Of a DNA stretch of 64,000 nucleotides, positions 41,117 through 49,471 are shown in pieces; within the stretch, counting starts at the first letter, position 1; each line of letters starts with the position of its first letter. A program made the translations under genes and the position numbers. Location of the stretch: positions 1 to 64,000 of the forward strand of contig NZ_RXFT01000021.1 of NCBI RefSeq assembly GCF_003952165.1, read 5' to 3'. The notes beneath the pieces are model-generated. The model worked only from the letters and a program-made list of their open reading frames with translations, made no database searches and had not been told where the DNA came from. This stretch comes from Variovorax guangxiensis. GTDB lineage: Bacteria > Pseudomonadota > Gammaproteobacteria > Burkholderiales > Burkholderiaceae_C.

Positions 41117-42034
41117 TCAGGCGCCCGGACGCCCGCGCTGGAGCATCGATCGCATCTCGCGCAACGACACCGCGCTCTCGGCCGCGAGCGACACGCGCGG
41201 CACCGGCTTGAACGCGTGGCCGTAGACGACCTCGAAGGTCAGCGCGATGCGCCCGTCGCCGCCCTCGGCCGGCGCGAGTTCGGGCAGCGCCTTCTTCAAC
41301 GACTGGAGCCAGCCCTTGCCCCGCAGCGCCGGAAAGCGCGCCGGATGCAGGTTGCGGCCCAGCGTGCGCAGTTCGGCCAGCGCCGCCTCGGGCGTGGCCC
41401 AGGTCAGCACGATGCGCTCCATGTCCATCACCGGCTCGGCGAAGCCGGCATGCACCAGCATGTCGCCCCAGTCGTGCATGTCGGTGTACTCGTGGCCCGC
41501 TGCCGGCCAGCCCAGGCGGGCATGCAGCGCGCGCAGCTCGCGCACGGTGTCAGGGCCCAGGCAGGAGAACATGAGGAAGCCGTCGGTCGCCACCAGCCTG
41601 TGCCAGTGCGAGATCAGCGCCTCGGGGTCGGCCGCCATGTGCAGCGACATGTTGGCCCAGAGCAGGTCGACACCGTCTTCGGGCGGCGCCTCGAAGCGCG
41701 CCTTGCCGGCCTGCCAGCGCCGCGCGCTCCACCACGGCGCGGCGAGCGCCTGGCCGGTGGCGGCGGCGAGCGCGGGCTCGGGTTCGATCACGTAGGAGGC
41801 CGCGTCCTTGTAGCGGCGTGCGACAAGTTCATGGGCCTCGAGGCCGCTGCGCAGCGGCGCCCAGTCGGCCCAGTGGCGGGGCTGGGCCTTGATCCATTGC
41901 AGCCGGTCTTCCATTCGGCGGCCGATTTCCTCGTGCAGCCAGGGAGAGGCGCCGTCGGCGGGCGCGAGCCGGCGCCAGCGGGCGGCCGCCGTGGCATCGA
42001 TGGTCGGCGGTCGTCTTGTGGGGTCGGTGGCCAT
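41117..42034 (-). CDS. SAM-dependent methyltransferase, BioC-like
   Basis: A 305-residue cytosolic methyltransferase. The central region has GVDLLWANMSLHMAADPEALI and ATDGFLMFSCLGPDTVRELR, which resemble BioC (malonyl-ACP methyltransferase of biotin synthesis). The usual glycine-rich SAM loop is replaced by the less typical WADWAPLRSGLEAHELVARR and YVIEPEPALAAATGQALAAP. That makes the assignment to biotin synthesis unsure. ATG 42034 begins MATDPTRRPPTID. It is divergent from comF with 23 bp between starts, a pairing I recall from other Burkholderiales. Confidence 0.75.
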   Translation of the reverse strand: MATDPTRRPPTIDATAAARWRRLAPADGASPWLHEEIGRRMEDRLQWIKAQPRHWADWAPLRSGLEAHELVARRYKDAASYVIEPEPALAAATGQALAAPWWSARRWQAGKARFEAPPEDGVDLLWANMSLHMAADPEALISHWHRLVATDGFLMFSCLGPDTVRELRALHARLGWPAAGHEYTDMHDWGDMLVHAGFAEPVMDMERIVLTWATPEAALAELRTLGRNLHPARFPALRGKGWLQSLKKALPELAPAEGGDGRIALTFEVVYGHAFKPVPRVSLAAESAVSLREMRSMLQRGRPGA

Positions 42035-42057
42035 GGGGCCGTGAGTATATTGAGGCG

Positions 42058-42801
42058 ATGTCCAGCCTCCGGGCCATGTGGCCTTTCGCTCCTCTTTCCC
42101 CTTTCGCGTCGTTCGGCTCGCTGCTGGCGCGGCTGCCCAGCCAGTGCGCGGTCTGCCGCGCCTGGCCCTCGCGCCCCGTGTGCGACGCCTGCGTAGCCCG
42201 CTTCGCACCGCCAGCCGCGCGCTGCGGGGGCTGCGCCCTGCCCGTGCCCGATGGCGTTAGCCGCTGCGGCGAGTGCGTGAAGAACCCGCCGCCGCTGGAT
42301 GCCTGCCTCGCCGCCTGCACCTACGCCTGGCCCTGGCCGGACGCCATCGCCGCCTTCAAGTTCCGTGGCGAGGCCGGCTGGGCCGGTCCCTTCGCCACGC
42401 TCCTGCGCAGCGCGCCCTGGGTGGAGCCCGCGCTGGAAGCCGGCGACATCGTGCTGCCGATGCCGCTTGCGCGCGGCCGATTGCGCGAACGCGGATTCAA
42501 CCAGGCGCACGAACTGGCGCGCCGACTGGCGCCAACGAAGACCGACGCCACCCTGCTCCTTCGCACGCGCGAAACGCCGGCGCAGAGCGGCCTGTCGCGC
42601 GCCGAGCGGCTGCGCAACCTGCGCGGCGCCTTCGCCGTCGAACCGCTGCGCGCCCACAAGCTGCGCGGCCGGCGCGTCGTGCTGGTGGACGATGTGATGA
42701 CCAGCGGCGCATCGATCTTCACCGCCGCAGAGGTGCTGCGGCAGGCCGGCGCAGCCTACGTCAGCGCCATCGTGCTCGCCCGGACCGATCCGCCGCGCTG
42801 A
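42058..42801 (+). CDS. comF: ComF family protein (phosphoribosyltransferase-like)
   Basis: A 247-residue protein. Four CxxC-type pairs in the N-terminal zinc region read CAVCRAW, CDACVARF, CGGCALPV and CGEC. A phosphoribosyltransferase domain follows with MPLARGRLRERGFNQAHELAR and the PRPP-binding VVLVDDVMTSGAS near residues 206-218. ComF-like proteins are linked to DNA uptake or natural competence, though the reaction is not known. ATG 42058 is used and its ribosome site is weak. trmL follows 31 bp downstream. Confidence 0.9.
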   Translation: MSSLRAMWPFAPLSPFASFGSLLARLPSQCAVCRAWPSRPVCDACVARFAPPAARCGGCALPVPDGVSRCGECVKNPPPLDACLAACTYAWPWPDAIAAFKFRGEAGWAGPFATLLRSAPWVEPALEAGDIVLPMPLARGRLRERGFNQAHELARRLAPTKTDATLLLRTRETPAQSGLSRAERLRNLRGAFAVEPLRAHKLRGRRVVLVDDVMTSGASIFTAAEVLRQAGAAYVSAIVLARTDPPR

Positions 42802-42832
42802 GCCTTCGCACCGCCCCGCCGACAATCGCCGC

Positions 42833-43294
42833 ATGTTCAATATCGTCCTGGTCCACCCCGAAATCCCGCCGAACACCGGCAACGTGATCCGGCTCGCAGC
42901 CAACACCGGCTGCAAGCTGCACCTCGTGGAGCCGCTGGGTTTCTCGATGGACGACCGCCTGCTGCGCCGCGCCGGCCTCGACTATCACGAGTACGCCGAG
43001 GTCAAGCGCCACGCCGACTGGCAGGCCTTGCTTTCAACAGAGCAACCGGCCGCGGACCGCATGTTCGCGCTCACCACGCGCGGTTCACGCCCGGTGCACG
43101 ACATCCGCTTCCAGCCCGGCGACTGGCTGGTGTTCGGCTCGGAAACCAGCGGCCTGCCGCCCGCGCTGCGCGACGGCTTCCCCGAGGCCCAGCGCCTGCG
43201 GCTGCCGATGCGCGAGGGCCAGCGCAGCCTGAATCTCTCGAACGCGGTGGCGGTGACGGTGTTCGAGGCCTGGCGGCAGAACGGCTTCGGCTGA
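42833..43294 (+). CDS. trmL: tRNA (cytidine(34)-2'-O)-methyltransferase TrmL
   Basis: A 153-residue SPOUT methyltransferase that modifies the wobble position of leucine tRNAs. The family start MFNIVLVHPEIPPNTGNVIR is complete. Motif 1 is NTGNVIRLAANTG, motif 2 LVFGSETSGLP, and motif 3, within residues 126-148, carries RSLNLSNAVAV. The length matches E. coli TrmL (157). It is probably co-transcribed with comF. An 8-bp stem (43303-43327, CCGCCCCT with AGGGGCGG) follows the stop, without a T-run. Confidence 0.95.
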   Translation: MFNIVLVHPEIPPNTGNVIRLAANTGCKLHLVEPLGFSMDDRLLRRAGLDYHEYAEVKRHADWQALLSTEQPAADRMFALTTRGSRPVHDIRFQPGDWLVFGSETSGLPPALRDGFPEAQRLRLPMREGQRSLNLSNAVAVTVFEAWRQNGFG

Positions 43295-43363
43295 AGCATC
43301 AGCCGCCCCTACGGGCAGCAGGGGCGGACACATCCGATCGGCGGGTCGCGCCGTATGGAAGAT

Positions 43364-43388
43364 ATGCCGGCCGTCAGCCGACCGGCAT
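43364..43388. other. Inverted repeat upstream of the small secreted protein gene
   Basis: ATGCCGG (43364-43370) and CCGGCAT (43382-43388) form a perfect 7-bp dyad with an 11-nt spacer. It lies 38 bp before the start of the DUF4148-like gene, so it may be an operator or lie in the 5' leader. Seen by eye; function unknown. Confidence 0.3.
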
Positions 43389-43425
43389 TCGTTCCATCCA
43401 CCACCTTGCCCCAAGGAGTCCCGCC

Positions 43426-43719
43426 ATGAATGCCAAGCCGATTGCCCTTGCCGCCTTCGCCACGCTCGCCTTCGCCAGCGGCGCGCAAGCCTTCCAGGGA
43501 GAGCAGAACCCGCTCCCGCCCGCGCCCTTCCAGTCGACGCTGTCGCGCGCGCAGGTGCAGGCCGACGCGCGCCAGCCGCTGCAGATCAGCAATGGCGGCA
43601 CCGGCACGATGCAGGCCAGGAACGGCAATACCGACCGCAACGCGGTGCGTGCCAGCGCGCTGAGCATCACGCGCCAGGGCGCGGCCACCTACGGCGAAGT
43701 GACCGACCGCAGGATGTAA
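43426..43719 (+). CDS. Small secreted protein, DUF4148-like
   Basis: A 97-residue protein with a clear signal peptide (MNAKPIALAAFATLAFASGA, cleavage near AQA-F, residues 20-24). The mature part contains STLSRAQVQADARQ, the landmark of DUF4148-type proteins that are numerous in Burkholderiales. A Gly/Thr/Asn-rich stretch and a charged tail ending TDRRM follow. CAAGGAG precedes ATG 43426. The function is unknown; these are probably periplasmic. Confidence 0.75.
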   Translation: MNAKPIALAAFATLAFASGAQAFQGEQNPLPPAPFQSTLSRAQVQADARQPLQISNGGTGTMQARNGNTDRNAVRASALSITRQGAATYGEVTDRRM

Positions 43720-43734
43720 GAAGAAAGAAGAAAA

Positions 43735-43759
43735 GAAGAGCGGCCGCCGGCCGCTCTTC
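43735..43759 (-). terminator. Terminator hairpin after the MaoC gene
   Basis: A perfect 12-bp dyad GAAGAGCGGCCG / CGGCCGCTCTTC around one base. On the minus strand it overlaps the MaoC stop codon and is followed by a long pyrimidine run, TTTTCTTCTTTCTT. On the plus strand it follows the DUF4148-like gene but lacks a T-run. It mainly serves the minus-strand gene. Confidence 0.7.
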
Positions 43760-44219
43760 AGCGATAGCGGCGCACCACCGACTCGGCCACGCAGGCCGGC
43801 TTTGCGGCGCCTTCGAGCTCGATGGTGGTTTCCCAGCTCATCTGGAAGCCATCGTCGGCAATGGGCTCGGCCGTCAGCAGCTTCATGCGCGCCCGCAGGC
43901 GCTTGCCCACCGGCACCGGCGACATGAAGCGCACCTTGTTCAGGCCGTAGTTCACGCCCATGCGCGACTCAACCACGTCCAGCGCCGTCTCGTAGAAGCG
44001 CGGCAGCAGCGACAGTGTGAGAAAACCATGCGCGATCGGCCCGCCGAAGGGGCCGGCCTTGGCCCGCTCGATGTCGACGTGGATCCACTGGTGGTCGCCC
44101 GTCGCCTCGGCGAACTGGTTGACCTGCTCCTGCGTGATGGCGATCCAGTCGCTCACGGCGACTTCCTGGCCGACGCAGGCGGCGAGATCCTGAAGGGTCT
44201 GGAATGTCTTCTTGGTCAT
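43758..44219 (-). CDS. MaoC family dehydratase
   Basis: A 153-residue hot-dog-fold (R)-specific hydratase. Catalytic motif: FAEATGDHQWIHVDIERAKAG (D and H of the hydratase-2 motif), with PIAHGFLTLSLLP behind it. It would hydrate or dehydrate enoyl/3-hydroxyacyl-CoA thioesters. ATG 44219 gives the usual family start; ATG 44228 is three codons earlier. It stands alone, with an intrinsic terminator at its end, so its pathway is not indicated by neighbours. Confidence 0.9.
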   Translation of the reverse strand: MTKKTFQTLQDLAACVGQEVAVSDWIAITQEQVNQFAEATGDHQWIHVDIERAKAGPFGGPIAHGFLTLSLLPRFYETALDVVESRMGVNYGLNKVRFMSPVPVGKRLRARMKLLTAEPIADDGFQMSWETTIELEGAAKPACVAESVVRRYR

Positions 44220-44309
44220 GCGGGGCATTCTGGCGTCTGGGGTCGCCGCGCGGCTGTCGGCCTCGCGACAACCGGGATCAGGGTAAACCGGGAGCAGGCA
44301 GCACGCCGT

Positions 44310-44930
44310 TCAGGCGTCGAGCCATTCGCAGATCGGCTGCCACTGCTCCAGGTCGCGCTGCACGCGCCCGGGTGCGATGTCGAACAGCGTGAGCCCGCGC
44401 GCGGCCAGCTGCACGTAGTTCTGCGTGTCGCGCAGTTCGCCGATCACCGGCACGCCAAGCCCCGCGATGAACTCGTGGAGCCGGTCGGCCGCCAGCGTGC
44501 GGGCGTTCACCCGCATGCCGACGAGGCCGATCTTCGTCTTCTCGGCGCGGCGGTTCTCCAGCAGCCGGTCAAGGAAATCGCGCGTGGCGTAGATGTCGAA
44601 GATGCTGGGCTGCAGCGGCACGATCACCCGGTCGGCCAGCGCCAGCACTTCCTTGAAGCGCCAGCCGTGCAGGCCGGCGGGCGTGTCGAGCACCGCGTGC
44701 GTGGTGCCGCGCGGCGGGCGCACCACGGTGCTTTCGCCGGTGGCTTCCCAGGTGGAGATCGGCCGGGCCATCGGCGGGCGCAGGCCCAGCCACAGGCGGG
44801 AGGACTGCTGGCGGTCCACGTCGCCCAGCATCACGGCATGGCCGCGGCTTGCGAAGTAGCCCGCGACGTTCGTCGCGATCGTCGACTTGCCCACGCCCCC
44901 CTTGGGATTGGCGACCAGAACCACCGGCAT
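44310..44930 (-). CDS. ParA family ATPase (orphan)
   Basis: A 206-residue Walker-type ATPase of the ParA/MinD superfamily. The deviant Walker A is ANPKGGVGKST (residues 7-17), then the switch GDVDRQQSSRLW, with HAVLDTPAGLHG as Walker B. GGAGGAG lies 7 nt before ATG 44930, which fixes the start well after the end of a longer open frame. No parB gene or parS-like site is seen, so it is unlikely to segregate the chromosome. Orphan ParA proteins often position other complexes. It is divergent from the kefF-kefC pair. Confidence 0.9.
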   Translation of the reverse strand: MPVVLVANPKGGVGKSTIATNVAGYFASRGHAVMLGDVDRQQSSRLWLGLRPPMARPISTWEATGESTVVRPPRGTTHAVLDTPAGLHGWRFKEVLALADRVIVPLQPSIFDIYATRDFLDRLLENRRAEKTKIGLVGMRVNARTLAADRLHEFIAGLGVPVIGELRDTQNYVQLAARGLTLFDIAPGRVQRDLEQWQPICEWLDA

Positions 44931-45030
44931 AAAAGCACTCCTCCAGAACGGCAACAGCGCAAATGGTAGTCGCTGAGCGTTTTTGCCCGGCGAAACGCCT
45001 TGCAGCGTGCTCTTGAGATATGTTCGCGGG

Positions 45031-45783
45031 ATGACGACAACAACACCGACGGGAACTCCCGCCGAGGGCGCCGAAACCGGCTCCGGCGGCATCTATGTGC
45101 TGGCCGCGCACCCCCACTGGCGCGACTCGCGCGTCAACCGCCGCATGCTCGCAGCCGCGCGCGGCGTGCCGGGGGTCGACGTCAACGACCTCTACGGCAG
45201 CTACCCCGATTTCGCCATCGACGTCGAGGCCGAGCAGGCCCGGCTCGCCAGGGCCAGCCTGGTGGTGCTGGTGCATCCGATCCAGTGGTACTCGATGCCC
45301 GCGCTGCAGAAGCTCTGGCTCGACGACGTGCTCGCCTACGGCTGGGCCTACGGCCCCGGCGGCACCGCCCTGCAGGGCAAGGACCTCTGGCTGGTCGCAA
45401 CCACCGGCAGCCCCGAGGCCAGCTACCACCCGCAGAACTACCACCGCTATTTCTTCGACGCCTTCCTGCCGCCCTACGAGCAGACCGCCGCGCTGTGCGG
45501 CATGCGCTTTCTGCCGCCGATGATCCTCTACGGCGCGCGCAGCGCCGGCGAAACCGCGGTGAAGTCACACATCGAGACCTTCGCCCAGCGGCTGGGCAGC
45601 TATCCCGACTGGCCGGAGATCGAGGAGATCGACGCCTGCATCGCCTGCCCCGTGCCCGAGAGCGACCGGCCTGCCGACAACGACGAGGTCGGCAAGGTGG
45701 TCTCCGACGCATTCCGCGCGGCGATGACCCATGGGCTGGCCACCACCACAGCCTCCACTGGCGGAAACGGGAAGGCGGCCTGA
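45031..45783 (+). CDS. kefF: NAD(P)H-dependent oxidoreductase, KefF-like ancillary protein
   Basis: A 250-residue flavodoxin-fold quinone reductase (Flavodoxin_2 family). It has IYVLAAHPHWRDSRVNRRML, DLYGSYPDFAIDV, LVVLVHPIQWYSMPALQKLW and ATTGSPEASYHPQNYHRYFF. KefF binds the KefC antiporter and is required for its full activity, as well as reducing electrophilic quinones. The next gene, kefC-like, starts directly after its TGA, supporting that role. ATG 45031 begins MTTTTPTGTP, a low-complexity lead of about 20 residues longer than in E. coli KefF. Confidence 0.87.
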   Translation: MTTTTPTGTPAEGAETGSGGIYVLAAHPHWRDSRVNRRMLAAARGVPGVDVNDLYGSYPDFAIDVEAEQARLARASLVVLVHPIQWYSMPALQKLWLDDVLAYGWAYGPGGTALQGKDLWLVATTGSPEASYHPQNYHRYFFDAFLPPYEQTAALCGMRFLPPMILYGARSAGETAVKSHIETFAQRLGSYPDWPEIEEIDACIACPVPESDRPADNDEVGKVVSDAFRAAMTHGLATTTASTGGNGKAA

Positions 45784-47685
45784 ATGGAACACGCACCCGC
45801 CTGGCTGACCAACAGCCTGATCTACCTGAGCGCCGCCGTGCTGGTGGTGCCGCTGTCGAAGGCCCTGGGCCTGGGCTCGATCATCGGCTACCTCGTGGCC
45901 GGCATCGCCATCGGGCCCTGGGGGCTGGGGCTGGTTTCCAGCGTCGAGGACGTGCTGCATTTCGCCGAGTTCGGCGTGGTGCTGATGCTCTTCCTGGTGG
46001 GCCTGGAGCTCGAACCCAAGCGCCTGTGGAACCTGCGCCGGCCCATCTTCGGCTGGGGCACGGCGCAGGTGCTGAGCTGCGCCGCAGTGCTGTTCGCGGT
46101 CGGCTGCGCGGTGGGCGCCAGCTGGCGCGTGGCGCTGGTGGCGGCGCTGGGCCTGGCGCTCTCTTCCACCGCCATCGCGCTGCAGGTGTTCGGCGAGCGC
46201 AACCTGCTGAAGACGCCCAGCGGGCAGGCCGGCTTCTCGATCCTGCTGTTCCAGGACGTGGCGGCCATTCCGATCCTCGCGCTGCTGCCGCTGCTGGCCG
46301 GCGCCACCGCGGCAGAGCAGTCGATGACCGGGCTGGAGCGCGCGCTGGAGGCAGCGAAGATCATCGGCGTGATCGGCGGCATCATCCTCGGCGGCCGGCT
46401 GCTGCTGCGGCCCATCCTGCGCTGGATCGCGCGCAGCGACACGCCCGAGATCTTCACCGCCGCCGCCCTGCTGCTGGTGGTGGCCATCGCGGCGCTGATG
46501 CAGCTGGTGGGCCTGTCGATGGCGCTGGGGGCCTTCCTCGCCGGCGTGCTGCTGGCCGAGAGCGAATACCGGCGCGAGCTCGAAACCGACATCGAGCCCT
46601 TCAAGGGACTGCTGCTGGGCCTGTTCTTCATCGCGGTGGGCATGTCGATCAACTTCGGCGTGCTGATCGCTAGCCCCTGGATCATGGCGATGCTGGTGGT
46701 CGGCTTCGTGGCCATCAAGCTGGTGGTGATCTACGCGCTCGCCAAGGCGATGGGCATCGCCTACCAGGAGCGGCCGGTGTTCACGCTGCTGCTCGCGCAG
46801 GGCGGCGAGTTCGCCTTCGTGGTGTTCCAGGCGGCGGGCCCCGACGTGCTGCCGCCCGAGGTCACCTCGCTGCTGATCGGCGCGGTGGCGCTGTCGATGC
46901 TGCTGTCGCCGCTTCTGCTGGTGCTGCTCGACCGGTTCGTGCTGCCGCGCTACAGCCGCAACGGCGGCACCAAGCTCGAGGAAATTTCGGAGCAGCAGGA
47001 CGCCAAGGTGCTGATCTGCGGCTTCGGCCGCTACGGCCAGATCGTCGGGCGCATGCTGATGTCGCAGGGCCTGCGCGTGACCGTGCTCGACCACGACGCC
47101 GACACCGTCGAAGGCTTGCGGCAGTTCGGCTTCCGCGTGTTCTACGGCGACGCGACGCGGCTCGACCTGCTGCGCACCGCGGGCGCGGGCACGGCCAAGG
47201 TGATCGTGGTGGCGGTGGACGATATCGAGCAGTCGCTGGAGATCGTCGACCTGGTGAAGGAGAACTTCCCGCAGGCCCGCATCGTCGCGCGCGCCCGCAA
47301 CGTGACGCACCTGTTCCAGCTGCGCGACCGCGGCGTGACGCAAGTGGAGCGCGAGTTGTTCGAGTCGTCGCTGCGCAGCGCGCGCGCCACGCTCGAGGCC
47401 CTGGGCTGGCCGGCCTACGAGGCGCGCGAATCGGCGATGCGCTTTCGCCGCCGAAACATCGAACTCAGCAACGACATCTACCCGCACTACAAGGACCGCG
47501 CCAAGCTGATCGCCGCCAACAAGGCGGGCCGCCAGCAGTTCGAGGAGCAGATGGCGCGCGAGCGCGAGGAGCGCCGCCGCAGGCTCGGGCGCGACTGGGA
47601 CAGCCTCGACGGCGAAGAGGAAGAAGAGCGACTGCTGCAGCAGTCGCAGCAGCAGACCGCCGGTCAGGAGAAGGCGGACGCCTAG
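45784..47685 (+). CDS. kefC: Glutathione-gated potassium efflux antiporter, KefB/KefC type
   Basis: A 633-residue CPA2-family membrane protein. About 12-13 helices fill residues 1-390, including LFLVGLELEPKRLW and FLAGVLLAESEYRRELETDI. A cytosolic TrkA-N (KTN) NAD-binding domain starts KVLICGFGRYGQIVGRML and continues VTVLDHDADTVE. The C-terminus is long and highly charged. Kef systems expel K+ during electrophile stress and are held shut by glutathione. It begins immediately after the kefF-like stop codon, so the two form an operon. Confidence 0.92.
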   Translation: MEHAPAWLTNSLIYLSAAVLVVPLSKALGLGSIIGYLVAGIAIGPWGLGLVSSVEDVLHFAEFGVVLMLFLVGLELEPKRLWNLRRPIFGWGTAQVLSCAAVLFAVGCAVGASWRVALVAALGLALSSTAIALQVFGERNLLKTPSGQAGFSILLFQDVAAIPILALLPLLAGATAAEQSMTGLERALEAAKIIGVIGGIILGGRLLLRPILRWIARSDTPEIFTAAALLLVVAIAALMQLVGLSMALGAFLAGVLLAESEYRRELETDIEPFKGLLLGLFFIAVGMSINFGVLIASPWIMAMLVVGFVAIKLVVIYALAKAMGIAYQERPVFTLLLAQGGEFAFVVFQAAGPDVLPPEVTSLLIGAVALSMLLSPLLLVLLDRFVLPRYSRNGGTKLEEISEQQDAKVLICGFGRYGQIVGRMLMSQGLRVTVLDHDADTVEGLRQFGFRVFYGDATRLDLLRTAGAGTAKVIVVAVDDIEQSLEIVDLVKENFPQARIVARARNVTHLFQLRDRGVTQVERELFESSLRSARATLEALGWPAYEARESAMRFRRRNIELSNDIYPHYKDRAKLIAANKAGRQQFEEQMAREREERRRRLGRDWDSLDGEEEEERLLQQSQQQTAGQEKADA

Positions 47686-47727
47686 CAGGCCGGGCGGCTC
47701 GAAGACCCGTGCCGATCGCCCCGTCGG

Positions 47728-48594
47728 TCAGCCTTCCAGCTTCAACAGCCGCATCGCGTTGCCCTTGAGGATGCCGGGCATCACCTCGGGCTTGAAGCCC
47801 GCGTTCTCGAAGTCGCGCATCCAGCGGTCCGGCGTGATCAGCGGGTAGTCGCTGCCGAAGAGCACGCGGTCCTTCAGCAGGGTGTTGGCGTACTGCACCA
47901 GCTGCTTCGGAAAGTACTTGGGGCTCCAGCCCGACAGGTCGATCCACACGTTGGGCTTGTGCGTGGCCACGCTCAGCGCCTCGTCCTGCCAGGGGAAGCT
48001 GGGGTGCGCCATGACGATCTGCATGTCGGGGAAGTCGATGGCCACGTCGTCCAGGTGCATCGGGTTGCTGTACTCCAGCCGCAGGCCGCCGCCGCAGCGC
48101 ATGCCCGAGCCGATGCCGCTGTGGCCGGTGTGGAAGATGGCCGGCAGGCCGTATTCGGCGATGACCTCGTAGATGGGCCAGGCCATGCGGTCGTAGGGAT
48201 GGTAGCCCTGCACCGTGGGATGGAACTTGAAGCCCTTCACGCCGTGCTCCTCGATGAGCCTGCGCGCTTCGCGCGCGCCCATCTTTCCCTTGTGCGGATC
48301 GACGCTGCCGAAGGCGATCATGATGTCGCTGTTGTTCCTCGCGGCCTCGGCGATCTCCTCGTTCGGAATGCGCCGGCGGCCCATGTTCGATTCGGCGTCG
48401 ACCATGAACATCACCAGGCCGATCTTCCTTTCGCGGTAGTACGCCACGCTCTCCGCAATGGTGGGCCGGCCGCTGGAGCCGAAGTACTTGTCGGCCGCGC
48501 GGTCGTATTCCTCGCCGTAGTTGTCGAACGGGTTCCAGCAGCTGACTTCTGCGTGGGTGTGGATGTCGATCGCGATCAGGTTCTGATGGTCCAT
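47728..48594 (-). CDS. Amidohydrolase family protein (amidohydrolase 2), possible C-C hydrolase
   Basis: A 288-residue metal-dependent hydrolase of the ACMSD/amidohydrolase-2 group. The metal motif IDIHTHAE is at residues 10-15. Further ligands are likely in GFKFHPTVQGYHP, AIFHTGHSG, VMAHPSFPW and the aspartate of LFGSDYPLITP. Members decarboxylate, hydrate or cleave C-C bonds. AGGAGA lies 6 nt before ATG 48594. It is divergent from the enoyl-CoA hydratase gene of the hydroxycinnamate cluster (103 bp apart), in which no thiolase gene is seen. It may cleave the beta-keto intermediate; that is inference. Confidence 0.88.
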   Translation of the reverse strand: MDHQNLIAIDIHTHAEVSCWNPFDNYGEEYDRAADKYFGSSGRPTIAESVAYYRERKIGLVMFMVDAESNMGRRRIPNEEIAEAARNNSDIMIAFGSVDPHKGKMGAREARRLIEEHGVKGFKFHPTVQGYHPYDRMAWPIYEVIAEYGLPAIFHTGHSGIGSGMRCGGGLRLEYSNPMHLDDVAIDFPDMQIVMAHPSFPWQDEALSVATHKPNVWIDLSGWSPKYFPKQLVQYANTLLKDRVLFGSDYPLITPDRWMRDFENAGFKPEVMPGILKGNAMRLLKLEG

Positions 48595-48639
48595 GCGCTG
48601 TCTCCTGTACGGGTAAATCCCTAGTCTCCGGGGGCTCCA

Positions 48640-48674
48640 AATTCCTTGAATTGATTATTTCCCATAACCATAAT
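48640..48674 (+). promoter_or_regulatory. Promoter of the hydroxycinnamate operon with overlapping operator candidate
   Basis: AATTC-CTT-GAATT (48640-48652) is a perfect inverted repeat that overlaps a -35 box TTGAAT (48647-48652). CATAAT (48669-48674) is 16 bp downstream as -10. Transcription would start about 17 nt before the hydratase ATG at 48698. The AT-rich patch is unusual here. The dyad is a plausible site for the MarR regulator encoded at 60555, which is not shown. Confidence 0.5.
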
Positions 48675-48697
48675 TCGACGCAACCCCGGACCCCATC

Positions 48698-49471
48698 ATG
48701 ACCAATCCAGACCTCCAACTCGACATCCGCGACGAAGTCGCCATCGTCCGCCTGACGCGCGGCTCCAAGCGCAACGCGCTGTCCGACGGACTGATCCTCG
48801 CGCTGCGCGACACCTTCGAGAAGCTGCCTTCGACCGTGCGCGCCGCGGTGATCGACGGCGAGGGGCCGCACTTCTGCGCCGGCCTCGACCTGAGCGAGCT
48901 GAAGGAACGCGACGCCGGCCAGGGCATGCAGCACTCGCGCATGTGGCACGCCGCGCTCGACCTGATCCAGCACGGCCCGGTGCCGGTGATCGCCGCGCTG
49001 CACGGCGCGGTGGTCGGCGGCGGGCTCGAATTGGCAAGCGCCTGCCACATCCGCGTGGCCGACCGCACCACCTTCTACGCGCTGCCCGAGGGCTCGCGCG
49101 GCATCTTCGTGGGCGGCGGCGGCTCGGTGCGCATCCCCAAGCTGATCGGCGTGGCCCGCATGACCGACATGATGATGACCGGCCGCGTCTACAACGCCGA
49201 AGACGGCGAGCGCGCCAACTTCGCGCAGTACCTCGTCGACGAAGGCCAGGCCTTCGACAAGGCTTTCGAGCTCGCCAGGCGCGTGGCCACCAACGCGCCG
49301 CTCACCAACTACGCGCTGATGCACGCGCTGCCGCGCATCGCCGAGCAGTCGGCCGACCACGGCTTCTTCACCGAGGCGCTGATCTCCGGCATCACGCAGG
49401 CCGCGCCCGAGGCCAAGCAGCGCGTTCGCGACTTCCTCGAAGGACGCGGCGCGAAAGTGAGCAAGGGATGA
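48698..49471 (+). CDS. Enoyl-CoA hydratase/isomerase (crotonase) family protein
   Basis: A 257-residue crotonase. It has the oxyanion-hole loop FCAGLDLSEL near 59-68 and both catalytic glutamates of hydratases, Glu111 in VVGGGLELASAC and Glu131 in ALPEGSRGIFVG. In this cluster it would hydrate feruloyl- or coumaroyl-CoA. A hydratase-lyase that gives vanillin is the alternative, but the overall sequence is generic crotonase and no aldehyde dehydrogenase is nearby. It overlaps the feruloyl-CoA synthase start by 4 nt (ATGA). Confidence 0.88.
   Translation: MTNPDLQLDIRDEVAIVRLTRGSKRNALSDGLILALRDTFEKLPSTVRAAVIDGEGPHFCAGLDLSELKERDAGQGMQHSRMWHAALDLIQHGPVPVIAALHGAVVGGGLELASACHIRVADRTTFYALPEGSRGIFVGGGGSVRIPKLIGVARMTDMMMTGRVYNAEDGERANFAQYLVDEGQAFDKAFELARRVATNAPLTNYALMHALPRIAEQSADHGFFTEALISGITQAAPEAKQRVRDFLEGRGAKVSKG

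Noticed and set aside
43303..43327. Hairpin after trmL as a terminator
   Set aside because: The 8-bp stem is perfect, but no T-run follows, so intrinsic termination is not supported.
48698..49471. Calling the crotonase a feruloyl-CoA hydratase-lyase (vanillin forming)
   Set aside because: The sequence looks like a general enoyl-CoA hydratase, no vanillin dehydrogenase lies nearby, and an SDR dehydrogenase follows instead.
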